Made by a program: the position numbers and the translations under genes. Under the pieces are notes generated by a model, which did not search any database, was not told the origin of the DNA, and worked only from the letters and a program-made list of their open reading frames with translations. This document shows positions 1 through 5,721 of a DNA stretch of 13,599 nucleotides, one piece after another (the first letter of the stretch is position 1; the number at the start of each line of letters is the position of its first letter). This DNA is from CAYOKT01 sp964404605 (GTDB lineage: Bacteria; Electryoneota; Electryoneia; Electryoneales; Electryoneaceae): positions 1 to 13,599 of the forward strand of contig CAYOKT010000074.1 in NCBI GenBank assembly GCA_964404605.1. The letters are read 5' to 3'.

Positions 1-20
1 CGTCCCGATGTTTCGGGACG
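1..20. repeat. Palindromic hairpin at window edge
   Basis: CGTCCCGA (1-8) pairs perfectly with TCGGGACG (13-20) around a TGTT loop. It is followed by GGGTCAGAGTGACA-type sequence. Together these look like the edge of a dispersed intergenic palindrome rather than a terminator, because no T-run follows on either strand within the visible sequence. Confidence 0.5.
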
Positions 21-89
21 GGTCAGAGTGACAATTCTATGCGCTTATTATGTTTTCCGGGTATTTTTGCAAGCATTGGATGGTCCTGA

Positions 90-171
90 TTACTTAGGCA
101 GCAGGGTTTCTCGGACAAGGTCTTTTAGTTCGCGCTATATCTTTCATTTCATCATGTAATGCTATCGAAAC
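90..171 (-). pseudogene. Possible 3' remnant of a protein gene with a frameshift
   Basis: Read on the minus strand, 171-133 encodes VSIALHDEMKDIA. Shifting frame by one base near 132 continues as RELKDLVRETLLPK and ends at a TAA (92-90). The joined peptide is charged, helical in character and continuous, which is more coherent than expected by chance. Both parental frames are broken by stop codons. Base composition is AT-rich compared with the neighbouring operon, as expected for decaying or foreign DNA. I do not recognise a family. It could be chance; confidence is low. Confidence 0.2.
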
Positions 172-205
172 CTATCAAACCCTGTCATCCGTCGGCTTAC
201 GTTCA

Positions 206-299
206 GGGCCACCCGACGGTTTCAGGTTACTACAGAAAGTATCGTTCATCACGGAAACCCTTATGAAACCCGGGACTGAAGTCCCGGGCCACCCGACGG
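206..299. repeat. 14-bp direct repeat, copies 80 bp apart
   Basis: GGGCCACCCGACGG occurs at 206-219 and again at 286-299. The second copy is fused to the right arm of the palindrome at 269-288. This suggests two partial copies of one intergenic repeat unit, the first having lost its hairpin. Confidence 0.6.
269..288. repeat. Perfect palindrome, dispersed-repeat type
   Basis: CCCGGGACT (269-277) pairs with AGTCCCGGG (280-288) across a two-base gap (in practice an 8-bp stem with a TGAA loop). It sits in non-coding DNA and is followed by the direct-repeat motif GGGCCACCCGACGG, of which it supplies the first three bases. Confidence 0.6.
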
Positions 300-316
300 C
301 GTATGATATTGTGTTG

Positions 317-340
317 TAGGGGCACGGCGCGCCGTGCCCT
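317..340. repeat. Dispersed palindromic repeat, copy 1
   Basis: GGGCACGGCGCGCCGTGCCC (320-339) is a perfect 20-bp palindrome preceded by GTGTTGTAG. The same core appears at 1923-1942 and, with one substitution, at 13540-13559; a degenerate copy lies at 1880-1903. It belongs to a dispersed non-coding repeat family of this genome. Confidence 0.8.
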
Positions 341-417
341 ATCGTCCGTTGGCTGATGGACAAGGCTACCCGGCTGGTGATTCTTTAACGGTTATAAGGC
401 GCATTTCCCACAGGTTC

Positions 418-439
418 CCCGCCCGACCCGCGGGGCGGG
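418..439 (-). terminator. Hairpin just after the last operon gene; candidate terminator
   Basis: CCCGCCC (418-424) pairs with GGGCGGG (433-439) around an eight-base loop. On the minus strand it begins four bases after the stop codon of the four-cluster ferredoxin gene, where a terminator would be expected. No U-tract follows, so it is at best a non-canonical terminator or an mRNA-stabilising hairpin. Part of it (427-439) recurs as an identical 13-mer at 1861-1873. Confidence 0.35.
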
Positions 440-442
440 CCG

Positions 443-925
443 TCACCGCGCGGGCATCGGCAGCACCCAGGGCAGGGGCGGCACCTCGGCCTTCTCCTCC
501 AGCAGGTGGTCCGGCACCGGCTCCTCGCCCCAGACCAGCGCGCCGGTGGGGCAGTACTTGGCGCAGGCCGGGTCACCCTGGCAGACATCGCACTTCACGA
601 TCTCCTCGTAGGTCTCGTCGAAGTGGATGTTCCCGAAGGGGCAGGCCAGCGTGCACATCTTGCAGAGGATGCAGTTGTCGTTCACCTCGATCGCGCCGGT
701 CAGCGGGTTGCGGACGAGGGCGTTCGTCGGGCACACCATCTGGCAGGCGGCCTCTTCGCACTGCAGGCAGAGGACGACGCTCTTGATGTCGCCCTTGAGG
801 GTGTAGGCCTTCACCCGGCTCCGCGCCGGGTGGAACGGGTCCTTCGTATGAACGAAACTGCAGGCGACTTCGCAGTTCTTGCAATCGGTGCAGCGGTAAG
901 GGGTGACAAACAGTCGCTTGGCCAT
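443..925 (-). CDS. Four-cluster 4Fe-4S ferredoxin-like electron-transfer subunit (HydN/CooF/AOR-partner type)
   Basis: The 160-residue product starts MAKRLFVTPYRC. An upstream in-frame extension is low-complexity and non-conserved, so the ATG at 925 is preferred, although its ribosome site is weak. Four cysteine sets are visible: CTDCKNCEVAC near residue 12, CLQCEEAACQMVC near 52, CILCKMCTLAC near 85 and CDVCQGDPACAKYC near 107. That is sixteen cysteines, enough for four [4Fe-4S] clusters. Proteins of this type carry electrons for redox enzymes such as CO dehydrogenase, hydrogenases, DMSO-reductase-family enzymes and aldehyde ferredoxin oxidoreductases. The C-terminal ~30 residues are proline-rich and unassigned. 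It is the last gene of the operon, 85 bases after the HoxU-like gene. No molybdenum or tungsten enzyme is next to it, so its partner is inferred to be the NuoEF/HoxU module or the 2-oxoacid oxidoreductase. No signal peptide is seen, so it should be cytoplasmic. Confidence 0.88.
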   Translation of the reverse strand: MAKRLFVTPYRCTDCKNCEVACSFVHTKDPFHPARSRVKAYTLKGDIKSVVLCLQCEEAACQMVCPTNALVRNPLTGAIEVNDNCILCKMCTLACPFGNIHFDETYEEIVKCDVCQGDPACAKYCPTGALVWGEEPVPDHLLEEKAEVPPLPWVLPMPAR

Positions 926-1010
926 GGTCCAACCCTTGTGTCCCGGCGATACGTCTATGTCGTGGTACCCGGGCCGTCCGCCCGCCCTCCCGCGCGGCGG
1001 CCGCCCCGGT

Positions 1011-1811
1011 TCAGTGGGTACCATCTTTTCCCAGTTCCACCCGCGCGAAGGCCGCGGCGGTCTCCGCCTTGCAGGCGGTGTCGCTCTTCAGGAAATACTC
1101 CCTCGGCAGGCCGGAGCGCTTCACGAAGTGGTCGATCTGCTCGGTGGTCGCGATCGGTTCGCCGGTGGATTCGCACCGCTCGAGCACGAACTCCTTGCCC
1201 CAGATCCGCCGGATGCCATCCTCCTCGCTGAAGGGAATCGCACCGGTGGGGCAGCTCATCGCGCAGGCGAGGCAGCCGATGCAGGCGTCCTTGTCCGGCA
1301 CCGCGATGAACTTGTCCGGCCCGCGGGAGAGGGTGACGATGGCGTTCGCGCCGATCGCCTCGCACACCCGCACGCAGATGGTGCAGAGAATGCAGTTGTC
1401 CGCGTTCTCGCGCTTCTCGTAGGAGGTGTCGTGGATCCCGTACCGCGCGGCGAGCTGGCGGATCACATCCGAGTTGGGCACCCGGGCCAGTTGCAGGTCG
1501 AGCACCACCTTCCGGTTCTCCATCACCTCCGGGCTGTCGGTGTAGACGATCAGGTCTTCCTCGACAGGGTAGAGGCAGCTTGTGACCAGCCTCTTCCACC
1601 CCTCCCATCCGGGCTTGGTGATCTCGACGACGCAGAGACGGCAGGCGCCGAACGGTTCCAGCCCCGGGTGATGGCAGAGGCTGGGGATGTCGATGCCGTG
1701 CTCGCGGGCCACCTCGAGCAGACTTCGCCCCTTTTCCGCGTCGATGGAACGGCCGTCGATGGTCAGCCGAACCGTCTCTCTCGTTTCCCCTTCAACGGGT
1801 AGGTCGTTCAT
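1011..1811 (-). CDS. HoxU / NuoG N-terminus-like iron-sulfur protein (2Fe-2S plus 2x[4Fe-4S])
   Basis: The 266-residue product has an N-terminal 2Fe-2S ferredoxin domain (ligands C46, C57, C60, C79). It is followed by a two-[4Fe-4S] domain with CILCTICVRVC at 140-150 and CIGCLACAMSC at 177-187. This is the architecture of diaphorase subunit HoxU and of the N-terminus of NuoG and HydA, with no hydrogenase or molybdopterin domain after it. The His-Cys3 motif (HxxxCxxC...C) that binds the N5-type cluster in NuoG is absent between C79 and C140. The C-terminus (about 205-255) resembles the zinc-ribbon tail of some relatives but retains only C213 and C247. The ATG at 1811 has GAGG five bases upstream; an ATG at 1826 is a possible alternative start. 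It is separated from the NuoF-like gene by 199 bases carrying palindromic repeats. It probably relays electrons between the NuoF-like flavoprotein and the ferredoxins. Confidence 0.85.
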   Translation of the reverse strand: MNDLPVEGETRETVRLTIDGRSIDAEKGRSLLEVAREHGIDIPSLCHHPGLEPFGACRLCVVEITKPGWEGWKRLVTSCLYPVEEDLIVYTDSPEVMENRKVVLDLQLARVPNSDVIRQLAARYGIHDTSYEKRENADNCILCTICVRVCEAIGANAIVTLSRGPDKFIAVPDKDACIGCLACAMSCPTGAIPFSEEDGIRRIWGKEFVLERCESTGEPIATTEQIDHFVKRSGLPREYFLKSDTACKAETAAAFARVELGKDGTH

Positions 1812-1860
1812 GCCTGCCTCGTTCATGCCGGTCTCGAAACCCTCTCGGTTATCCCAGCCG

Positions 1861-1873
1861 CCCGCGGGGCGGG
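1861..1873. repeat. 13-bp motif shared with the operon-end hairpin
   Basis: CCCGCGGGGCGGG at 1861-1873 is identical to 427-439. It abuts the two palindromic repeats inside the operon gap, suggesting that the two loci were built from related repeat material. Confidence 0.4.
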
Positions 1874-1879
1874 ACCCCC

Positions 1880-1903
1880 GGGCACGGCGTCCCGCGCCCC
1901 TAC
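1880..1903. repeat. Degenerate dispersed palindrome, tandem with next copy
   Basis: Aligned base for base with 1923-1946, this segment matches 21 of 24 positions (differences at 1890, 1891 and 1895) and ends in the same CCCCTAC. The substitutions destroy the palindrome. The two copies are offset by 43 bp in the gap between the NuoF-like and HoxU-like genes. Confidence 0.6.
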
Positions 1904-1922
1904 AACGCGCGTTTCCCCTTGT

Positions 1923-1946
1923 GGGCACGGCGCGCCGTGCCCCTAC
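1923..1946. repeat. Dispersed palindromic repeat, copy 2, inside the operon
   Basis: GGGCACGGCGCGCCGTGCCC at 1923-1942 is the same perfect palindrome as at 320-339, here followed by CCTAC, i.e. in the opposite orientation judged from the flanking TAGG/CCTA. It lies between two genes that should be co-transcribed, so it would form a strong hairpin in the mRNA. Confidence 0.75.
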
Positions 1947-1957
1947 GAAGTGTTCCC

Positions 1958-1973
1958 CGCGGCGCGCGCCGCG
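1958..1973. repeat. 16-bp perfect GC palindrome
   Basis: CGCGGCGCGCGCCGCG is its own reverse complement. It lies 15 bases from repeat copy 2, within the 199-base gap between the NuoF-like and HoxU-like genes, and adds a third strong secondary-structure element to that gap. Confidence 0.6.
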
Positions 1974-2010
1974 TCCCCGTGAAGCGCTCCCACCCCGCCG
2001 GGAACCCGGC

Positions 2011-3771
2011 TTATACGGTTTCCTCCACGGCGAGCGCCTCGAAATTGCACACCCCCGCCGGGCAGGTCTTGTCCACGATGTGCGCGATGTACTCGTCGTG
2101 GAAATACTTCATCGTCGAGGTGACCGGGTGCGGCGCGCTCTTGCCGAGGGCGCACAGACTGGCGACCTCCATCGTGTGGCAGAGACGCTCGATCTTGTCC
2201 AGGTCGCCCAGCTCGCCCTCGCCGCGGGTGATCCGGTTCAGCAGGTTGTAGACCTGGCGCAGCCCCTCGCGGCAGGGCACGCACTTCCCGCAGCTCTCCC
2301 CGATGAGGAACTTGATGAAGTACTTGGCGACATCCACCATGCAGGTGTGGTCGTCCATCACGATCATCCCGCCGGAGCCCATCATCGCGCCGGCGCGGGT
2401 GAGGGTGTCGAAGTCCACCGGCAGGTTCAGCTTCTCCTCCGGCAGGCAGCCGCCGGAGGGGCCGCCGGTCTGCACCGCCTTGAACGGCCGGTCCTCGAGG
2501 ATGCCGCCGCCGATGTCGAAGATGATCTCCCGCAGTGTCCGGCCCATCGGCACCTCGACCAGCCCGGTGTGCTTCACCTTGCCGACGAGGCTGAAGGCTT
2601 TCGTTCCCTTGCTGCGCTCCGACCCCATCGAGGCGAACCAGTGCGCCCCGCGGTCGAGGATCGCGGTGACACAGGTCCAGGTCTCGACGTTGTTCAGCAC
2701 CGTCGGCTGGTCGTACAGTCCCCGCTCGACGCTGCGGACGTACTTCGCCCGCGGCTCGCCGACCTTCCCCTCGATGGAACGCGCCAGCGCGGTGGACTCG
2801 CCGCAGACGAACGCGCCCCCGCCGCGGGAGATCCTCAGCCGGCAAGTCAGCCCGGTGCCGAGGATGTTCTCGCCGAGCAGGCCCACCTCTTCCAGCCGCT
2901 CGATCGCCCGCCGGAGGTGCTCCACGGCGAGGGGATATTCATGGCGGACGTAGAGGAACCCGTCGGTCGCGCCGAGGGCGTAGGAGCCGATGAGCATCCC
3001 CTCGATCACCGAGTAGGGGTCGCCCTCCATGATCGCGCGGTCCATGAAGGCGCCCGGGTCGCCCTCGTCGCCGTTGCAGATGATCCACACCCGGTCCTTT
3101 TTCGCCCGCAGCGCGCCCTTCCACTTCCGCCCGGTGGGGAAGCCGGCGCCCCCGCGCCCGCGCAGGCCGCTGGCATCCACCTCCTCGACGACCTCCTCCG
3201 GGCTCAACGTCGTCAGCGCCTTGACCAGGGCGCGGAATCCGCCCGCGGCGAGGTAATCCTCGAGGCTGAGGGGATCGACGACGCCCACGTTGCGCAGCGC
3301 CACCTTGGTCTGCAGGGCGTAGAAGGGGATGTCGGTGTACCTCTGCACCGGCTGGCCGCCCTTGCGCGGCTCCTGGTGGTAGAGGAGGCGCCGGATGGGC
3401 TTCTTCGCGAGCAGGGTCTTCGCGACGATGTCCTCGGCGTCCTCGACCTTGACATGGGTGTAGAAGATCTTCGAGGGTTCGAAGGTGACCACCGGTCCGG
3501 CCTCGCACATCCCGTGGCAGCCCGTGCACTTGGCCTCGAGGGTCACCCCGAGCTCCAGTTTCTGGTTCTCCAGGTCGACCCTGTGAGCGTCGATCCGGTC
3601 GCGGATGGCGTCGTAGATGTCCCGCGAGCCGCGCGCGAGGCAGCCCGGCCCGCCGCACACCCGGATCTCCTGCCGCAGCGCCTGCTGCCTGCGGAGCTGT
3701 TCATCGGCATAGGCGAGCAGCTCTTCGGGAGTCTCGAAACGGAGGGGTTTCCTCTTCACGGCCGCGCTCAT
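2011..3771 (-). CDS. NuoF/HoxF/HydB-like NAD(P)H-binding flavoprotein with N-terminal 2Fe-2S domain
   Basis: The 586-residue product is the NAD(P)H-oxidising subunit of a diaphorase-type complex. An N-terminal thioredoxin-like 2Fe-2S domain is marked by C39-x4-C44 and CTGCHGMC at 82-89. The FMN/NAD-binding core carries GRGGAGFPTGRKW near 205-217 and NGDEGDPGAFMDRA near 233-246. A C-terminal [4Fe-4S] site is formed by SCGKCVPCR (C494, C497, C500) and C540. The usual GEETAL motif reads GESTAL (324-329), a variant I associate with NuoF-like proteins outside complex I. The protein stops shortly after CPAGVC (570-575), so the C-terminal 2x[4Fe-4S] domain of HydB-type bifurcating hydrogenase subunits is missing. 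Its ATG overlaps the NuoE-like stop as ATGA, implying translational coupling; the longer in-frame extension upstream lies inside that gene and is rejected. Confidence 0.92.
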   Translation of the reverse strand: MSAAVKRKPLRFETPEELLAYADEQLRRQQALRQEIRVCGGPGCLARGSRDIYDAIRDRIDAHRVDLENQKLELGVTLEAKCTGCHGMCEAGPVVTFEPSKIFYTHVKVEDAEDIVAKTLLAKKPIRRLLYHQEPRKGGQPVQRYTDIPFYALQTKVALRNVGVVDPLSLEDYLAAGGFRALVKALTTLSPEEVVEEVDASGLRGRGGAGFPTGRKWKGALRAKKDRVWIICNGDEGDPGAFMDRAIMEGDPYSVIEGMLIGSYALGATDGFLYVRHEYPLAVEHLRRAIERLEEVGLLGENILGTGLTCRLRISRGGGAFVCGESTALARSIEGKVGEPRAKYVRSVERGLYDQPTVLNNVETWTCVTAILDRGAHWFASMGSERSKGTKAFSLVGKVKHTGLVEVPMGRTLREIIFDIGGGILEDRPFKAVQTGGPSGGCLPEEKLNLPVDFDTLTRAGAMMGSGGMIVMDDHTCMVDVAKYFIKFLIGESCGKCVPCREGLRQVYNLLNRITRGEGELGDLDKIERLCHTMEVASLCALGKSAPHPVTSTMKYFHDEYIAHIVDKTCPAGVCNFEALAVEETV

Positions 3772-4316
3772 GACTCCCGCTCCTTCTTGACCAGTTCGAC
3801 GATTTTTTCCGGCAGGGCGTTGGCATGATACCGGTCCCCGATCACCACCACCGGGGCCATCGCGCAGGCGCCGAGGCAGTTGACCGTCTCGATGGACACC
3901 TTGCCGTCCTCGGTCATCCCCGACCCCGCCTCGATGCCGAGATCCTTCTCGAGCGCCTCGGCGATCTTGCTCGAGCCGCGCACATGGCACGCCGTCCCGA
4001 GGCAGACCTTGACGATGGTCGAGCCGCGGGGGCTGAGGCTGAAGGCGCGGTAGAAGGTCGCGACACTCTGCACACGGCCCCGGGGTACGCCGAGCTCCAC
4101 CGCCACGCGGTCCAGCGCCTCCGGCGGCAACCAGTTGAAATGGTCCTGCACGTCCTGCAGAACCATGATCAGGCTCGTCTCCTCGCGCGGGTAACGCTCG
4201 AAAAGCTCGGCCAGGAAACGGCCGTTCTCCCCGGACTCGGGCGAGGAGGCCTTTTTCCTTCGCGCGCGGGAACCTTTCCCGGCAGCTTTTCTGCTCACCT
4301 TCGCCGTTTTCGTCAT
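3768..4316 (-). CDS. NuoE-like thioredoxin-fold 2Fe-2S subunit
   Basis: The 182-residue product matches the NuoE/HoxE/HydC family: an N-terminal helical part (about 33-100, including VATFYRAFS) followed by a thioredoxin-like 2Fe-2S domain with ligands C105-x4-C110 and C147-x3-C151 (VNCLGACAMAP). NuoE subunits pair with NuoF and hold a 2Fe-2S cluster beside the FMN. The first ~30 residues are lysine- and arginine-rich and look like a non-conserved extension. The ATG at 4316 is preferred over a GTG at 4337 because neither has a good ribosome site and ATG is the stronger codon. It follows the gamma-subunit gene by 53 bases and overlaps the NuoF-like gene by four. Confidence 0.9.
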   Translation of the reverse strand: MTKTAKVSRKAAGKGSRARRKKASSPESGENGRFLAELFERYPREETSLIMVLQDVQDHFNWLPPEALDRVAVELGVPRGRVQSVATFYRAFSLSPRGSTIVKVCLGTACHVRGSSKIAEALEKDLGIEAGSGMTEDGKVSIETVNCLGACAMAPVVVIGDRYHANALPEKIVELVKKERES

Positions 4317-4369
4317 GAGGGAAATCCGTCTATCCACGGTTGAACGAGATGCACCTTATTCCGTCTTGC

Positions 4370-4924
4370 CTACAGGGCGTCCGCAAGCATCCCGCGGGCG
4401 ATCTCCTCGCCGCGCTCCAGGCAGGCCATGTTCAGCTCGAGCACGTCCCGGTTCCGCTGGAACTGGTTTTCCACCTCGCGGTGGATCGATTCGAGGGTGA
4501 CTACCCCGCTGCAGGCGACATAGGCACCGAGCATCACCATGTTCAGCCCCCGGCTGTTGCCCAGCCGGTTCGCCTCGTCATTGCCCGGGATGAGGATCTC
4601 GGTCACATCGTCCCGCTGTACCCGGTCGGGGATGAGGCTGGAGTTGATCAGGACGAAGCCGCCGGGTCTCACCGTGTCGACGAACTTCTCGAGGCTGGGG
4701 CGGTTGAACGCCACGAGGTCGCTGGGGCTCGAGACGATCGGCGAGCCGATGGGGTGGTCGGCGAGGACGACGGTGCAATAGGCTGTGCCGCCGCGCATCT
4801 CGGGGCCGTAGGAGGGCACCCAGGCGACCTCTTTCCCTTCCGCCATTCCGGCGAGGGCGAGGAACTTGCCCGCGGAGAGAATTCCCTGCCCACCGAACCC
4901 GGCGAACTTGACTTCACGCTGCAT
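4370..4924 (-). CDS. 2-oxoacid:ferredoxin oxidoreductase, gamma subunit
   Basis: The 184-residue product shows the pyruvate/2-ketoisovalerate oxidoreductase gamma-domain signatures: GFGGQGILSAG from residue 9 and PSYGPEMRGG at 37-46, followed by GTAYCTVVLAD. The gamma subunit completes the catalytic complex of multisubunit 2-oxoacid oxidoreductases and is usually encoded next to alpha and beta, as here. The start lies seven bases after the beta-subunit stop with AAGG upstream, so the genes are probably coupled. The length is normal for KorC/VorC-type proteins. Sequence alone does not decide between branched-chain 2-oxoacids and 2-oxoglutarate as substrate. Confidence 0.92.
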   Translation of the reverse strand: MQREVKFAGFGGQGILSAGKFLALAGMAEGKEVAWVPSYGPEMRGGTAYCTVVLADHPIGSPIVSSPSDLVAFNRPSLEKFVDTVRPGGFVLINSSLIPDRVQRDDVTEILIPGNDEANRLGNSRGLNMVMLGAYVACSGVVTLESIHREVENQFQRNRDVLELNMACLERGEEIARGMLADAL

Positions 4925-4931
4925 GGCCGCC

Positions 4932-5720
4932 TTACTCCTCCTCTTCTGCCAGTAGCTTCCGGCCGACGGGGTCCTCCTCGTCCGGGGTCTTCAGCTCGCC
5001 CAGGGGGTAGTAGGGAATCATGTTCTTCGCCACCCATTCGCACGCCTCGACCGGGGTCATCCCCCAGTTGGTCGGGCAGGTGGAGAGCACCTCGACGAGG
5101 CTGAAACAGCGCCCCTCCTTCTGGTACTGGAACGCCTTGCGGATGTACTGCTTGGTGCGGATGATCCACTGCGGGCTGTGCGCGGAGCCGCGGGCGATGT
5201 AGGCCGGTGTGCGCAGGGTCGCGAGCAGCTCGCGTATCCGGATCGGCCAGCCCACGTCCTCCGTGTCGCGTCCCATCGGCGAGGTCGTCGTCACCTGCCC
5301 GGGGAGGGTGGTCGGGGCCATCTGCCCGCCGGTCATCCCGTAGATCGCGTTGTTGACGAAGATCACGGTGATCTTCTCGCCGCGGTTGGCGGCGTGGAGG
5401 ATCTCGTTCGTCCCGATGGAGGCGAGGTCGCCGTCCCCCTGGTAGCTGAACACCGTGAGTTCCGGGCTCACCCGCTTCAAGCCGGTGGCGAAGGCGGGCG
5501 CGCGGCCGTGCGCCGCCTCGAGGAAGTCGCAGTTGAAGTAGTCGTAGGCGAGCACGGAGCAGCCCACCGGGGCGATGCCGCAGGCGCTCTCCCGCAGCCC
5601 CAGCTCATCCAGCGATTCGGCGACCATCCGGTGGATGATCCCATGCGTACACCCCGGGCAATAGTGGGTGTGGGCGCTGGTCATCGCCTCCGGCTTGGTG
5701 AAAATCGTGTGTACGGCCAT
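4932..5720 (-). CDS. 2-oxoacid:ferredoxin oxidoreductase, beta subunit (thiamine diphosphate-binding)
   Basis: The 262-residue product is the ThDP- and [4Fe-4S]-binding subunit. The ThDP/Mg motif runs from GDGD (95-98) to VNNAIYGMTGGQ (122-133). Cluster ligands are probably C21 and C24 in HYCPGCTHG, C54 in APVGC and C215 in STCPTNWG. It decarboxylates the 2-oxoacid and passes electrons to ferredoxin through the cluster. The ATG at 5720 begins one base after the alpha-subunit stop (TGATATG); an in-frame start at 5750 would overlap the alpha gene and is rejected. The CPTNWG segment is typical of KOR/VOR beta subunits rather than pyruvate:ferredoxin oxidoreductases. The acidic tail (AEEEE) is unremarkable. 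Confidence 0.93.
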   Translation of the reverse strand: MAVHTIFTKPEAMTSAHTHYCPGCTHGIIHRMVAESLDELGLRESACGIAPVGCSVLAYDYFNCDFLEAAHGRAPAFATGLKRVSPELTVFSYQGDGDLASIGTNEILHAANRGEKITVIFVNNAIYGMTGGQMAPTTLPGQVTTTSPMGRDTEDVGWPIRIRELLATLRTPAYIARGSAHSPQWIIRTKQYIRKAFQYQKEGRCFSLVEVLSTCPTNWGMTPVEACEWVAKNMIPYYPLGELKTPDEEDPVGRKLLAEEEE

Positions 5721-5721
5721 A

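Larger units (their letters stand above)
1..442. other. Gene-free, repeat-bearing region, AT-richer than the rest
   Basis: I see no convincing intact gene here. The first ~270 bases are visibly AT-richer than everything that follows. The region holds four palindromic elements (1-20, 269-288, 320-339, 418-439), a 14-bp direct repeat with copies exactly 80 bp apart (206-219 and 286-299), and a possible frameshifted coding remnant on the minus strand (90-171). A minus-strand reading frame at 175-363 runs straight through the palindromes and has no recognisable protein features, so I do not call it. The stretch lies downstream of the minus-strand operon and probably separates it from an unrelated neighbour. 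Confidence 0.7.

Noticed and set aside
175..363. 62-residue minus-strand open frame in the left gene-free region
   Set aside because: It runs through two palindromic repeats and one direct repeat, has no domain-like features, and is best explained as a by-product of repeat sequence.
1..442. CRISPR or tandem repeat array
   Set aside because: The repeats are of different types, irregularly spaced and too few; there is no repeat-spacer periodicity.
1827..2010. Frameshifted ferredoxin domain continuing the NuoF-like protein
   Set aside because: No CxxCxxC cluster motif appears in any minus-strand frame of the gap, which consists largely of palindromes.
1687..3828. 713-codon plus-strand open frame opposite the NuoF-like gene
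   Set aside because: It is antisense to a gene with complete cluster and cofactor motifs. Long antisense frames are expected in GC-rich coding DNA, and its translation is low in recognisable motifs.
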